From an uncultured Lachnospiraceae bacterium (GTDB taxonomy: Bacteria > Bacillota > Clostridia > Lachnospirales > Lachnospiraceae): a DNA stretch of 64,000 bases. Location: the NCBI GenBank assembly GCA_947382415.1, contig CANCYO010000007.1, positions 18,727 to 82,726 on the forward strand, written 5' to 3'. Shown here one piece after another: positions 1 to 8,808 of the stretch (position 1 is its first letter; each line of letters opens with the position of its first letter). Made by a program: the position numbers and the translations under genes. The notes below the pieces were generated by a model, which saw only the letters and a program-made list of their open reading frames with translations, was not told where the DNA came from and ran no database searches.

Positions 1-551
1 TACCCCTTAGCTACGGCTCCCAGATCCAGTTCTACACCCTCCGGCACAGACACTGTGAGAACGCCGTCCCCAAGGCTTACCGCCCGGTAATCCACCTTTT
101 CCAAAAGGGCCTGCAGCCGCTCCGTACGCGGAATCTGATATTCTCCTGTGGTAAACCCCCACTCCCGCAGAACCGGGTACAGGGTGATATCCAACGCGCC
201 TTCTGTCTCTCTGCCCAGTTCCAGCGCCGAGGTCAAAACAGAAAACGTGTCTTCGCTCACCGCAAAGCGCTCCCCCTGATTGATCCTGTAAATATCGCTG
301 CCTTCTCTCGTCACAGACAGCAGACCTTCCAGCTCCTCCACACGTTCCCCGCACGACGCCAGCGCTTCCTGCGCCTTTGGTCCACAGGCTTTGAGCGCAA
401 AATAGGTGTCCATGGCAAACAGATCCTTCGTGTAAACGGCTCCTTCCGCCTGCCGCCTCTGTAAACATACGGCGCAGACCGCAAAAAGCAGCACGGCCGC
501 CACAATACAGGCCGGACGCCTGCCCTTGTTTGATTTATGCAAATGTGGCAT
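1..551 (-). CDS. apbE: FAD:protein FMN transferase (ApbE family), 3' end cut by window
   Basis: ApbE enzymes attach FMN covalently to threonine of target proteins such as RnfG/NqrC, outside the membrane. The frame begins at the ATG at 551 with AAGGAGCTGGGTAG just upstream and runs off the left edge, so only about 183 codons are seen. The N-terminus is positively charged followed by a hydrophobic stretch (roughly residues 11-30) with a cysteine, consistent with a signal or lipoprotein anchor. Then come family hallmarks: AMDTYF near residue 46, a DIYRIN motif, EGALDITLYPV, and ELDLGAVAKGY at the cut end, matching the family's FMN/FAD-binding VDLGGIAKG motif. Missing is the C-terminal half with the metal-binding residues. 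Identification rests on my own translation and is fairly sure. Confidence 0.85.
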   Translation of the reverse strand, partial: MPHLHKSNKGRRPACIVAAVLLFAVCAVCLQRRQAEGAVYTKDLFAMDTYFALKACGPKAQEALASCGERVEELEGLLSVTREGSDIYRINQGERFAVSEDTFSVLTSALELGRETEGALDITLYPVLREWGFTTGEYQIPRTERLQALLEKVDYRAVSLGDGVLTVSVPEGVELDLGAVAKG

Positions 552-569
552 CTACCCAGCTCCTTCCTG

Positions 570-609
570 CAAAAACGGACTGCATCCCCATCTCCGAATG
601 CAATCCGTT
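570..609 (-). terminator. Rho-independent terminator downstream of the cytidylate-kinase-like gene
   Basis: AACGGA plus TGCAT (574-585) pairs with ATGCA plus TCCGTT (598-609) with one mismatch. Read on the minus strand the hairpin is followed by a run of five T. It lies 40 bases beyond the stop of the gene ending at 650 and before apbE, so apbE probably has its own promoter or depends on read-through. Confidence 0.7.
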
Positions 610-649
610 ATCTGTGACTATATAGCAACTATCCCATCAGTCCTGTTCA

Positions 650-1135
650 TCAGATGAGCTCTGCCCGCTCAAAATATTTTACCATGATATCCGCACAGTT
701 TTCCATGCCCAGCTTGGTAGTGTCAAGAATCATATGATAATTGTTCACATCACCCCAGAGCTTTCCGGTATGTTCATTATAATAAGCCGCGCGCTCCCTG
801 TCGTTCTGTTCCAGCATCTTCCGCGCGTCCTCGTAGGAAAGCTTCTCCTTCTCCATGATACGCCGGATGCGATCCTCCTTGTCCGCCACCACATACACAT
901 TGAATACATTGGGCTGCCCGGCCAGAATCTCCGAAGCGCAGCGCCCCAGAATAATACAGGGCTCCTCCGCCAGATTCCGGATCACCTCCGCCTCCGTGGC
1001 GAAACTGTTCTCCTGCAGCTCATGCTCGATATACGCCTTGTCATACACAGGAATATCCAATTTTTCAGATAATTTTTCAGCAATATAGCTGGCTCCGGTA
1101 CCAAACCTGCGGCTTATGGTGATCACTAAATTCAT
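650..1135 (-). CDS. Cytidylate kinase-like family protein
   Basis: The protein is 161 residues and resembles the cytidylate-kinase-like P-loop family common in Firmicutes. The N-terminus has the nucleotide-binding loop in the form ITISRRFGTGASYIAEKL (residues 5-22), a variant GxGAS P-loop, then DIPVYDK, the ILGRCASEIL motif (about 62-71) and the helical lid rich in charged residues with RERAAYYNEHTG. It ends in a typical YHMILDTTKLGME segment. Family members are usually near 200 residues; this one is short because the region between the P-loop and the GRCA motif is reduced. The substrate is unknown; true CMP kinases are longer and have a different motif set. It is a single gene closed by a terminator. 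Confidence 0.8.
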   Translation of the reverse strand: MNLVITISRRFGTGASYIAEKLSEKLDIPVYDKAYIEHELQENSFATEAEVIRNLAEEPCIILGRCASEILAGQPNVFNVYVVADKEDRIRRIMEKEKLSYEDARKMLEQNDRERAAYYNEHTGKLWGDVNNYHMILDTTKLGMENCADIMVKYFERAELI

Positions 1136-1177
1136 CCCGTATTCCTCCGTCGTATGGTGATGCTGCTCTTTCGTTCA

Positions 1178-1930
1178 TCATACCATAGATTCCCCCGGGG
1201 TACAAGGCCTGTCAGAATTTGGTGTTTTCAGTTTTATATAAATCCCAACAAAACAGGTATAAGGTCTGATAATTGTTTCAAAATATTGCCTGTCACCGCA
1301 GGCAAACTTATTGTCTGTATCAAGCCACTCACTCCATGCTTTTTCAAAGCAATCCATCTCCCAGGTTTTTACCGATTCAATTCTGTCATGGCAGCCGATA
1401 AGCGCTTTCCAACTCGTTGGACTTTTGAACATATATGCGTCATCACCCAGCCACTCAGAAAGGAGCTCTTCGGCACGACCGGTATACTCATCTTTCAGGC
1501 CGGGAATACCAATCAAAACCACTGCCCCGTCTTTCATAAACGGCAGAAGCTTCTCCTGAAAAAATCCTTCATGGCCTGCAAAATAGTGATAAGAGTCGAT
1601 ACTGACCAGAGCATTAAACTGCCCGCCTTCAAAAGGAAGATTATTCGCATCTTCGCAGATTGGCTTTACCTGCTCGCCAATCCCCCATTGGGCAAACCGT
1701 TTCCCATTCTCTTCCGCACTTATCCACAGGTCGTCTGCATAAACCCTGGCTCCGGTTTCTTTGGCAATTACAAGGCTTGTTAATCCCTTTCCGCATCCCA
1801 GATCAAGAATCAGACCGTCAGAATCTAACAGTAAAGGATGTCTGTCAAATAATTCTGCCAAAACCCTGACACTGTTGGGCCCCATCATCGTTTCTCCCGA
1901 AAGATACTCTTTATAGTTGTTGATATCCAA
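1178..1930 (-). CDS. Class I SAM-dependent methyltransferase
   Basis: The protein of about 250 residues has a Rossmann methyltransferase core: motif I is LILDLGCGKGLTSL with the acidic residue of motif II in VYADDLW, and VSIDSYHYFAG corresponds to motif IV/post IV. The opening YLSGETMMGPNSVRVLAEL is typical of a subgroup of small-molecule methyltransferases in clostridia. I choose the TTG at 1930 because GGGAGG sits eight bases upstream of it; the longer frame beginning with TTG at 1990 has its AGGAGG only one base away, too close to work. It lies just after the MATE gene and may be co-transcribed with it. The methyl acceptor cannot be told from sequence. Confidence 0.8.
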   Translation of the reverse strand: MDINNYKEYLSGETMMGPNSVRVLAELFDRHPLLLDSDGLILDLGCGKGLTSLVIAKETGARVYADDLWISAEENGKRFAQWGIGEQVKPICEDANNLPFEGGQFNALVSIDSYHYFAGHEGFFQEKLLPFMKDGAVVLIGIPGLKDEYTGRAEELLSEWLGDDAYMFKSPTSWKALIGCHDRIESVKTWEMDCFEKAWSEWLDTDNKFACGDRQYFETIIRPYTCFVGIYIKLKTPNSDRPCTPGESMV

Positions 1931-1999
1931 ATGTTTTACCTCCCGCCAATTGCGGCTTTTTTTAATTAATTGCAAAAAACTTCGATCCAAACCTCCTGC

Positions 2000-3400
2000 T
2001 CACGCGGCAGGAGGGAGTGGAAACAATTTCTTTCGATATTTTGTATTCAAAATAGGAAGCGTCAGGAGAATGGCCTTGCACACATTGTCGGCGATCATGC
2101 AATACCAGACCTCCTGCAGCCCCAGGCCCCAGATACGCACACATACATAGGTCATCAAAATCCGCACACCCCACATGCTAAAGGTCTCTACAAAGAAGGT
2201 ATATCTGGTTCTGCCAAGCCCATAAAAAATGCCTTCCATGACCACCATCAGCCCGAAAAACGGCTCGGAGAACGCCACCAGCTTTAACATCCGGGAACCA
2301 ATCTGCGCCACCCGCACACTGTTTGTAAAAAGGCTCATCAGCGGGTAGGCCGCAAAATACAGGATCAATCCGCTGACCACCATCATGCACATGGTCATTA
2401 CGACACTCAGGCTTCCCGTCAGTTCAAACTTCTTTCGATTGCCCTCCCCCAGCGAGATTCCCACCAGCGCCGAGGTGGCGGTGCGCAGTCCGTAACCGGG
2501 TATGTAGAAGATCGTCTCCGCCGTGACGGCGATGGAATGCGCCGCAAAGATCGTGTTGCCCATGCCCGTCACCAGACTGGCAAACACCACATAGCCCAGA
2601 CAGGACGCGATATTCGTTCCCAGCACCGGAATGCTGAGTTTCGCACAGTCCCGCAGAATCGGTCCGTCCAGACGAAATTCCCGAAACTCCCAATGCAGCA
2701 GACGGTTTCTCCGATATGCGATAAACATACAGCTTCCGGACAAAGCGTAAGATATCGCCGAAGCAATGGCCGCCCCGGTAACGCCAAGCCCCAAAGTGTA
2801 GATCATGAGATAATTCAGCACAACATTCAGAATATTGGCGCCAAGATTGATAAACATGGGCGTCCGGGTGTCTTTGGTCGCCCGGATGGACGCACCCAAA
2901 ATGGAATTGCAGGCCCGGAAAACCATGGGAATACTGATAATAAAAAAGTAGAGCGACGCCTGTCCCTGAATCGATTCCTCCGCTCCCATCCACACCGGAA
3001 TATAGGGACTAAGCGCCATGGAAATACCGCCCATGGCCAGACCGCAGCCCAGCGCCAGCACCAACACCTGACTGGATAATCTCTGAATGCGTTTCCCGTC
3101 GCCGCTGCCCACCGCTTTGGCAATCAGAGACAATGCCGCCACAGCCAAAGCTGAGGACACGCTGTTGATGAGCCAGGTGACCGTGGTCGTCACGCTCACC
3201 GACGCCGTGGCAGTCTCCCCCAGACGCCCTACCATAGCCGTGTCCACATACTGTAACAGCGTCGCCAGTATCTCCTCCAGAATCGTGGGGATGGACAGCG
3301 TGATCAATGCCCGGAGCACCTCCACTTTCATTCCCTGTTCTGTCGTAACCTTTTTATCTATAACTGTTTTATCCGAAACTTTTTTATTATTACTCTTCAT
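2000..3400 (-). CDS. MATE family efflux transporter
   Basis: The 466-residue protein has about twelve hydrophobic segments and the paired MatE-domain layout of Na+- or H+-driven multidrug exporters in the cytoplasmic membrane. Characteristic family patterns include SIPTILEEILATLLQYVDTA near residue 34, AMVGRLGETATASVSV, the half-repeat starting near residue 250 (LSIPVLGTNIASCLGY), and GLGRTRYTFFVETFSMW near 400. Length is normal (about 450). The first 30 residues are polar. The small protein gene at 3410-3625 lies nine bases upstream on the same strand, suggesting co-transcription. Substrate is unknown. Confidence 0.9.
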   Translation of the reverse strand: MKSNNKKVSDKTVIDKKVTTEQGMKVEVLRALITLSIPTILEEILATLLQYVDTAMVGRLGETATASVSVTTTVTWLINSVSSALAVAALSLIAKAVGSGDGKRIQRLSSQVLVLALGCGLAMGGISMALSPYIPVWMGAEESIQGQASLYFFIISIPMVFRACNSILGASIRATKDTRTPMFINLGANILNVVLNYLMIYTLGLGVTGAAIASAISYALSGSCMFIAYRRNRLLHWEFREFRLDGPILRDCAKLSIPVLGTNIASCLGYVVFASLVTGMGNTIFAAHSIAVTAETIFYIPGYGLRTATSALVGISLGEGNRKKFELTGSLSVVMTMCMMVVSGLILYFAAYPLMSLFTNSVRVAQIGSRMLKLVAFSEPFFGLMVVMEGIFYGLGRTRYTFFVETFSMWGVRILMTYVCVRIWGLGLQEVWYCMIADNVCKAILLTLPILNTKYRKKLFPLPPAA

Positions 3401-3409
3401 AAAAACCGA

Positions 3410-3625
3410 TTACCACTCTTTTTTGATTTCTTCCGCCGTGATCCCATAGTCTTCCAGAAAGGCCTGTAAATCCCTGTCGTTTCGGATAACGGTCACTTCC
3501 GTAAATTTTCCCGTGTGAATGTCCTTAAATCCCGCCACCTGCTCCCCGGTGCAGATACTCGCCCGAATCACCGGCCGCTGCTTCTCGCGGTCAAAGCATT
3601 CTTTCGATTTCTTTCTCCGAAACAT
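3410..3625 (-). CDS. Small conserved Lachnospiraceae-type protein of unknown function
   Basis: A 71-residue protein with a basic start (MFRRKKSKECF) and the conserved core RASICTGEQVAGFKDI then GKFTEVTVIRNDRDL. I recognise this pattern from short proteins in Lachnospiraceae genomes, sometimes labelled aspartate dehydrogenase; nothing here supports enzyme activity. It precedes the MATE gene by nine bases. Confidence 0.6.
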   Translation of the reverse strand: MFRRKKSKECFDREKQRPVIRASICTGEQVAGFKDIHTGKFTEVTVIRNDRDLQAFLEDYGITAEEIKKEW

Positions 3626-3660
3626 TCACATTCCCTCCCCGGATATTGTTCTCGTTTCTC

Positions 3661-3700
3661 CTGTCTGTTCCAGTCTGTTCCTGTCTATTCCAGTCTGCCG
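3661..3700. repeat. Imperfect 20-bp tandem duplication
   Basis: Bases 3661-3680 and 3681-3700 match at 17 of 20 positions. The second copy overlaps the last codons of the DUF3791-like gene, so slippage here would change that gene's C-terminus. Confidence 0.6.
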
Positions 3701-4140
3701 TCCAGATACGCATTCAGAATATTCTGCGGCGCATCATAGTAAAAGCTGCTGTTAAAATCCTCGATCTTGTCACTGACAAAGGAATTGTAAGCACTAAACA
3801 GCGCATCTATGATCTCCATGTTCTTTTCCTTTGCAATGCCGAGAATCAGTCTCTTATAAACTTTGCCGATATCCCAATGACTCGGAACGGCATATCTGGC
3901 AGCCTTCACATTGTCAAAACTGCCCTCTGCGATCTGAGCAGCCTCTATAAAATCGTCGCTGACACGGTCGATATTATCGCTGTGATAAACGTCGGCCAGA
4001 TCATAGATTTTGGCCACAGCATCCTTTCCAAGGGCGTTTACCACCACAGCTCTTCTGTTTTTGGTCTTCCGGCCAATATACTCAATCAGGCTGCAGGTAA
4101 AAAATAAATCGTTTTCTTTACGGTCTTCTCGTCCGGTCAT
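3685..4140 (-). CDS. DUF3791-like partner protein of a DUF3990 toxin-antitoxin-type pair
   Basis: A 151-residue soluble protein. The first half resembles DUF3791-type partners (FFTCSLIEYIGRKTKNRRAVVVNALG, here split by me as positions 13-38, with DVYHSDNIDRVSDDF after it). The second half (KVYKRLILGIAKEK and beyond) adds about 70 residues. Its ATG overlaps the stop of the DUF3990 gene by four bases (ATGA, 4137-4140), so the two are translated together. In sequenced Firmicutes DUF3990 genes commonly sit beside short DUF3791 genes; by analogy this would be the antitoxin or immunity member, but that role is inferred. Confidence 0.6.
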   Translation of the reverse strand: MTGREDRKENDLFFTCSLIEYIGRKTKNRRAVVVNALGKDAVAKIYDLADVYHSDNIDRVSDDFIEAAQIAEGSFDNVKAARYAVPSHWDIGKVYKRLILGIAKEKNMEIIDALFSAYNSFVSDKIEDFNSSFYYDAPQNILNAYLDGRLE

Positions 4141-4604
4141 GCTTTCACAACCTCCTCACTCGATATAAACTCCAGACACCGCAATGCCGCGGGAGTACAG
4201 AAATTAATCTGATGCGTAGGATATTTAAACCGTGCCATACTCCAGAACTGCTCCCTTGTAAGGATGCCGTCAACATAATCAGCAATAAAATTATAAATCT
4301 GGTCATTGGCCATAGCGCCGATGACTATATCATAATCATGCTGTATGCCATGGCGGCAGTCTATGATAAAGTCAAGCCATTCTTCAGTCATTTCCTTAAA
4401 TTCCAATATTTTCAGATCCGTATTCATCCTCACTGTATAGATATTAACTACACCGTGCTCATAGCGTCTTGCCCAGCGCTGAGCCTGTTCGCGGATTACA
4501 GTACAGTAAAAACCCGGTCCAAAGTCCTTCGTATTTTTCCCTTTTATAATTTGTGGAGCTGCCACAATGACAGAACTGCCGTGATATACGGTCATCTTTC
4601 CCAT
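4137..4604 (-). CDS. DUF3990 domain protein, putative ADP-ribosyltransferase-fold toxin
   Basis: The 155-residue protein starts MTVYHGSS within its first eleven residues and continues with KDFGPGFYCTVIREQAQRWA, the hallmark of DUF3990, a family I place among ADP-ribosyltransferase-like folds. The tyrosine-histidine-glycine start and the GPGFYCT motif would form the NAD-binding part. It is the first gene of a two-gene operon coupled by ATGA to the DUF3791-like gene. Three operator-like repeats lie 47-98 bases upstream. Toxicity is an inference from family context; the target is unknown. Confidence 0.7.
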   Translation of the reverse strand: MGKMTVYHGSSVIVAAPQIIKGKNTKDFGPGFYCTVIREQAQRWARRYEHGVVNIYTVRMNTDLKILEFKEMTEEWLDFIIDCRHGIQHDYDIVIGAMANDQIYNFIADYVDGILTREQFWSMARFKYPTHQINFCTPAALRCLEFISSEEVVKA

Positions 4605-4650
4605 CCGACTTATCCCCTTATCCCTTACTCATCCCTGTCATAATAAAGCC

Positions 4651-4702
4651 ATTATATCATGGCGTGTCTTATTATACCATGGTATGTATCAGTATACCAT
4701 GT
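4651..4702. promoter_or_regulatory. Three 12-bp direct repeats at exact 20-bp spacing (putative operator)
   Basis: ATTATATCATGG (4651), ATTATACCATGG (4671) and AGTATACCATGT (4691) repeat every 20 bp. The middle copy is centred on a perfect 12-bp palindrome, ATACCATGGTAT (4674-4685). They fill the gap between the stop of the phosphatase gene (4727) and the start of the DUF3990 gene (4604). Such a layout fits cooperative binding along one face of the helix, with autoregulation by the toxin-antitoxin products being the simplest guess. Confidence 0.6.
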
Positions 4703-4726
4703 TCCCGCACTGAGCGGTATTCTTTT

Positions 4727-7330
4727 TTACCTGCGATCCCATTTTGTCAGGATCAATCGGTTTCTGCCGTCCCGATATTGATAGTCCATCGCATCCATTC
4801 TTTTCTTTACCATATAGATACCAAGACCTCCGATCTTGCGGTTTTCCAGCAGTTCCTCTACATTCGGATCGGGTCTCTCCAGGGGATTGTAGGGAAGCCC
4901 GTTATCCTCAAAACAGAGTGTCACTTCCTGCATTGCGCTATGCATTGCATTTTGCATTTCACCATGCATTGTTTTGTCCTCTGCATCTCTCACCCGCAGG
5001 CCCACCGTGACTTCTGTGGCGCCGCTGTAATAGCAGATATTGGAAAAAATCTCATCCACCGCCATCAGGCATTTGGCGATATTTTTCATGGCCACCTTTT
5101 GTTCCTTCAGATTCTCCTCCACAAAGACGGCAAATTCCTGAATGTGCTTCATGGTAGGTATTCCGGTCTTTTCCAGAAAATCACTGCCGTGATAGGTGAT
5201 GGCCAGCATGGTGATATCGTCAAACTGTTCCACTCCTCTCTGGAATCTGTCCACATCCCGCCATACCAGTTTCAGAAGGCTTTCCGGAGATGCATCCTTC
5301 AACTGTTCTGTCACCGCACAAAGCCTGCTCTCTCCGTACAGTTCTTTCTCTTTACTGGTGGCCTCTGTCACACCATCCGTATAGAGCAGCAGTGAATCCT
5401 CCTGATGCAGCCTCAGTTTGGACTGTCTGTACGCCGTGTCCTCCATGCCCGCCAGCACCAGATCTCCCGGGGTGGTCACATAGGCACAAAGACCGTCCCG
5501 GGAACGGATCAGCGGACGGCAGTGTCCGGCATTGACAAATATCAGCTCCCCGGAAGAAATGGTCAGAACGCCGATCCATGCCGTGACAAACATACCGTTT
5601 TTGTTATTTGCACACAGGCTGTTGTTAATCTCCGCCACGGCCTTGTCCAGCGGCAGCTCCATGCTGATATGACTGCGTATGAGTGTCCGGGAGACTACCA
5701 TGAACAGAGCCGCGGGCACACCCTTGCCGGACACATCGGCCATGACCAGCGCCAGATGATTCTCGTCCAGGAAGAAAAAATCGTAAAAATCCCCTCCCAC
5801 TCCTTTGGCGGGAGTCATGGAAGCCGCCAGCGTAAAATCCTGTCTGCCCGTAAAAATACCCTCCACCGCGGGCAGCATGTCCGCCTGTAAGCGGGAAGCC
5901 ACCTGTATCTCCGTGCGGATGCGTTCTTTCTCCGCGGTGACACTGGCAAGATTTTTCACATAACTCTGTATCTGGGCCGTCATGCCGTTAAAAGCATTGC
6001 CCAGATCCTCCACCTCATCCCCGGTACCGATATAAATCTGATAATCCAGATTGCCTCCGTCTATCCGGGCCACCTCCCGGGTCAGTCTGCGAATGGGATC
6101 CGTAAGCCTTTTGGAAAACAGGGAACCCGACAGGCAGATACACAGGGCCACTGCTGCCAGCACGGCCACAAAATACGAGAGCATCCGCCGGATAGCCCCG
6201 TCCTGTCTGGCCGCCACCTGTTCTGTCAGCGCCAGTATCATTTCCTGACTTTCCTTTGCGGGGGCAACCACCTCCGCCACATCGATGACGGTGACAAAAC
6301 TCCAGCCCAGTCTGTGCAGCGGGGCATATGCCATATAGACCTCCCTGCCGTCCAGCCCAAGCTTCAAAAAGGCTGTCTCTCCATCCACCATCCGGCAGGC
6401 TGCCTCTGCAAGCTGCGTATTTTTGCTCTTTCGCAGATCTCCGTCCTGCTCCGGCAAGGCTGCGGTCTCCCCCTCCGCCCGGCCGGACACCATGACCTGA
6501 CCTTTCTCATTTACCAGAAAGGCATAACCCTTTTCTCCGATGACCGTATTCAACACGGCATTGTTTACCGTCTTCAGATAGGAACCCACTCCCGCCACCG
6601 CCACCGGTTCTTCGCCCAGATACACGGGACTGGCGCATACGATGCAGTCTCCGCCCTGATGGATATCCCGGATGACGTCGGTGTAGACGATCTGCCCGGG
6701 AGCGCATTTCTGTGCCCGCTGATACCACTGCCTCTGATCCGCCTCATAAAACAGGGGAATCAGGGTCTCCTCGCCTTCATATTTGCTGTAGGCAATGTAA
6801 TCCGCTTGAATCATCCAGCCGCTCTTTGTGGCTATGTAGGTGGAGGAAACCATGTCATTATGCGCATTGTACTGCACCAGAAGATCCTGAATATTTCCAA
6901 GCTTGCGCAATTCCTCCTCCGAATCCGGTTCCAGATGCTCCGACCACAGAAGCTGTGCCGCAAGCTCAGAGGAACTCGCCACAGGCAGCGCCACCTCTCT
7001 GTCGGGATATTTTTCCGGATGTTCATAAATATTCTGCGCCTGCGCCGCTATACCCAGCACATAGGCCTCCACCGCCGCAAACCGCTCCTCTATGTATGCG
7101 GCCTTTTCCACCGCGATATCCTGAAGATTGCCCACCGCCTGCTCCTCCAGCGCCTGCTCCGCATCTTCGGCGGCAGTCCGTCCCAGCTCTCTGCTGCTCT
7201 CCATGGAAATACCCTTCATGGTGAAAAGACTGTAAATGCTCACGCCTCCGGAGAGCAATATGGCAATGGAAACCATGGCCAGCAGAAGGCTGTTCACCTT
7301 GCGGCCGATCTTTCTTTTTTTATATGCCAT
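4727..7330 (-). CDS. Cache-HAMP-SpoIIE phosphatase with C-terminal HATPase domain
   Basis: This 867-residue membrane sensor has a first transmembrane helix (about 14-36), an extracellular Cache-type sensing region (about 50-350), a second helix (about 383-405), a HAMP linker with LTDPIRRLTREVARI, a PP2C/SpoIIE phosphatase domain (about 495-690) with GGDFYDF and MADVSGKGVPAALF carrying the metal-binding aspartates, and a C-terminal anti-sigma-type ATPase domain (about 740-867) with the N box MAVDEIFSNICY and GGLGIYMVKKRMD. The family dephosphorylates STAS antagonists in partner-switch pathways. A STAS gene lies two genes upstream in the same operon, and the ATPase domain could serve as its kinase. 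The start overlaps the GNAT-like gene by 11 bases. Confidence 0.9.
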   Translation of the reverse strand: MAYKKRKIGRKVNSLLLAMVSIAILLSGGVSIYSLFTMKGISMESSRELGRTAAEDAEQALEEQAVGNLQDIAVEKAAYIEERFAAVEAYVLGIAAQAQNIYEHPEKYPDREVALPVASSSELAAQLLWSEHLEPDSEEELRKLGNIQDLLVQYNAHNDMVSSTYIATKSGWMIQADYIAYSKYEGEETLIPLFYEADQRQWYQRAQKCAPGQIVYTDVIRDIHQGGDCIVCASPVYLGEEPVAVAGVGSYLKTVNNAVLNTVIGEKGYAFLVNEKGQVMVSGRAEGETAALPEQDGDLRKSKNTQLAEAACRMVDGETAFLKLGLDGREVYMAYAPLHRLGWSFVTVIDVAEVVAPAKESQEMILALTEQVAARQDGAIRRMLSYFVAVLAAVALCICLSGSLFSKRLTDPIRRLTREVARIDGGNLDYQIYIGTGDEVEDLGNAFNGMTAQIQSYVKNLASVTAEKERIRTEIQVASRLQADMLPAVEGIFTGRQDFTLAASMTPAKGVGGDFYDFFFLDENHLALVMADVSGKGVPAALFMVVSRTLIRSHISMELPLDKAVAEINNSLCANNKNGMFVTAWIGVLTISSGELIFVNAGHCRPLIRSRDGLCAYVTTPGDLVLAGMEDTAYRQSKLRLHQEDSLLLYTDGVTEATSKEKELYGESRLCAVTEQLKDASPESLLKLVWRDVDRFQRGVEQFDDITMLAITYHGSDFLEKTGIPTMKHIQEFAVFVEENLKEQKVAMKNIAKCLMAVDEIFSNICYYSGATEVTVGLRVRDAEDKTMHGEMQNAMHSAMQEVTLCFEDNGLPYNPLERPDPNVEELLENRKIGGLGIYMVKKRMDAMDYQYRDGRNRLILTKWDRR

Positions 7331-8417
7331 CTATCTGTTCCCTCCTACTACTACTTTCATAACAAGCCCTGATATAGCCAAGCAGCCCGGAGAATTCCCC
7401 GCTCAGACAATAGTCCTCAAAACAGATCTCCACTTCTCCCGGATGGTGCATCACCAGATACTCCCTTTCACTGCACAGAGGTTTTAGGCCGGTAAAAAAA
7501 TAGCCGTACTTTCTCAATATTTGATAAGCCTGCACTGCCTGAGGCTCACTGCAGTTGAGGAAGACTCCTGCGGTCTGCCTCCCCCTGAGAGGATATCGGG
7601 AATGCAGCTCCCGAATACGCTGCTCCAAGTCCACACCTGCGTGTTGGATCCGAATCTCCAGACTGCTGTGCATCACGTCATTATTATATGTAATCTGGGA
7701 GAGCTGCACCGGTATTTTATCTGATTTTTCCAATAAACTTTTTCTGGTATGCTCTGTCAGCCGGTAGTCCACCCCCAGACGGTCATAGACTTTTTGACAG
7801 AAGCTCCAATGCTCAGGAGGCAGATACAGATTTCCCGCATCCCGCTTACCCACCGCCCGGATCTGAATTCCCTGAGAAAGTTTTGTATTTCTTCCATTGT
7901 TATAGGAATGCGACATGCGCGCCGTATCAAACACATTCAACACTGCGCCCGTAGCCCGCAGTCCCAGCCGGTACAGTAATCTCTGGGTCACATCACAAAA
8001 CAGCACCGGTAGACAGAATGCCGCCGAGTAAGGACGGGACAGCAAAATGTTCATGCCATATTCAAAAAAAGGCATGGCAAGCCCATACCCGCGGTATCTT
8101 TTCCGAAAGATCTGGGATGCGATCTCGCACATTTCCTCCTCGGGACAGAACTGTTTCAGAATCAGCATTCCGGCAATCGTTGTCTCCCGGATCTCCGCCA
8201 CCAGAAAGGTGATCTCACCCTCCTCTGCTTTCCTGTGAATATAGGACGGATCGTAGAAACCCCGCTTAAAATAGCTGTCTCCATACTCGTCCCGTATACA
8301 GGCGATCATACCTTCAGCGTCGCCCTCCCGATAAGGCCTCAGGCATACTTTCAGGGATTTTCCCGTCCGGTCGGTCAGGTTCAGCATTTTCTGATATTTG
8401 TCATTCATACTCACCAT
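7320..8417 (-). CDS. GNAT-like acyltransferase in the partner-switch operon
   Basis: About 365 residues. The N-terminal half has a GNAT-type pattern: RPYREGDAEGMIACIRDEYGD, a beta-alpha region ending in TFLVAEIRETTIAGMLIL, and the acetyl-CoA loop-like segment FRKRYRGYGLAMPFFEYG (about residues 98-115 from the chosen start). The C-terminal half is not recognised but ends in a second GNAT-like stretch (FLNCSEPQAVQAYQILRKYGYFF). I place the start at the ATG at 8417, 17 bases beyond the STAS stop; a longer frame to 8540 overlaps the STAS gene. Proteins of this type are often next to STAS/SpoIIE genes in clostridia, so a role in the same signalling chain is likely. Substrate unknown. Confidence 0.7.
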   Translation of the reverse strand: MVSMNDKYQKMLNLTDRTGKSLKVCLRPYREGDAEGMIACIRDEYGDSYFKRGFYDPSYIHRKAEEGEITFLVAEIRETTIAGMLILKQFCPEEEMCEIASQIFRKRYRGYGLAMPFFEYGMNILLSRPYSAAFCLPVLFCDVTQRLLYRLGLRATGAVLNVFDTARMSHSYNNGRNTKLSQGIQIRAVGKRDAGNLYLPPEHWSFCQKVYDRLGVDYRLTEHTRKSLLEKSDKIPVQLSQITYNNDVMHSSLEIRIQHAGVDLEQRIRELHSRYPLRGRQTAGVFLNCSEPQAVQAYQILRKYGYFFTGLKPLCSEREYLVMHHPGEVEICFEDYCLSGEFSGLLGYIRACYESSSRREQIDGI

Positions 8418-8433
8418 ACGCACATATCCCCGC

Positions 8434-8751
8434 TTATGCCGCACCTGTACCGCGTTTGACATTGAGAATCTCCGAGAATCCGGTGATGGTAAAGACCTCA
8501 AGAATCTCCTCATTGGCGCCCTGCACCAGCATGACGCCATCCTGATTTTTCATGGTCTTATGGGTTGCCAGCAGCACACGCAGCCCGGCGGAAGAGATAT
8601 ATTCCAGTGCGGAAAAATCAAGCACCAGCTCCCTGACATCCGCCAGAGAAGCCTTCAGCTCGGTCTCAAGCTGCGGAGCCGTGGCAGTGTCGAGCCTGCC
8701 GCTCAGCCGCAAAATCAGTTTTTCCTGTTCTCTGCTCTTGTCTATTGTCAT
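8434..8751 (-). CDS. STAS domain anti-sigma factor antagonist
   Basis: A 105-residue single-domain STAS protein, the usual size for SpoIIAA/RsbV relatives. It has LILRLSGRLDTATAPQLE near the start and the phosphorylation-site loop DFSALEYISSAGLRVLL; the serine pair before AGLR matches the regulatory serine of the family. In partner switching the unphosphorylated form binds an anti-sigma kinase and frees its target. The SpoIIE phosphatase with a kinase-like domain in the same operon is the obvious partner. No sigma factor gene is seen in the window, so the target may be encoded elsewhere or may not be a sigma factor. Confidence 0.9.
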   Translation of the reverse strand: MTIDKSREQEKLILRLSGRLDTATAPQLETELKASLADVRELVLDFSALEYISSAGLRVLLATHKTMKNQDGVMLVQGANEEILEVFTITGFSEILNVKRGTGAA

Positions 8752-8808
8752 AGTCCGCTTCCCTCCTATTATTTTTTTGTTAAATTTTACTGTTCTTTTT
8801 GTCCGATT

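Noticed and set aside
7..468. A 153-residue frame near the left edge.
   Set aside because: It is a shadow of the apbE frame, which has signature motifs and a good start at 551.
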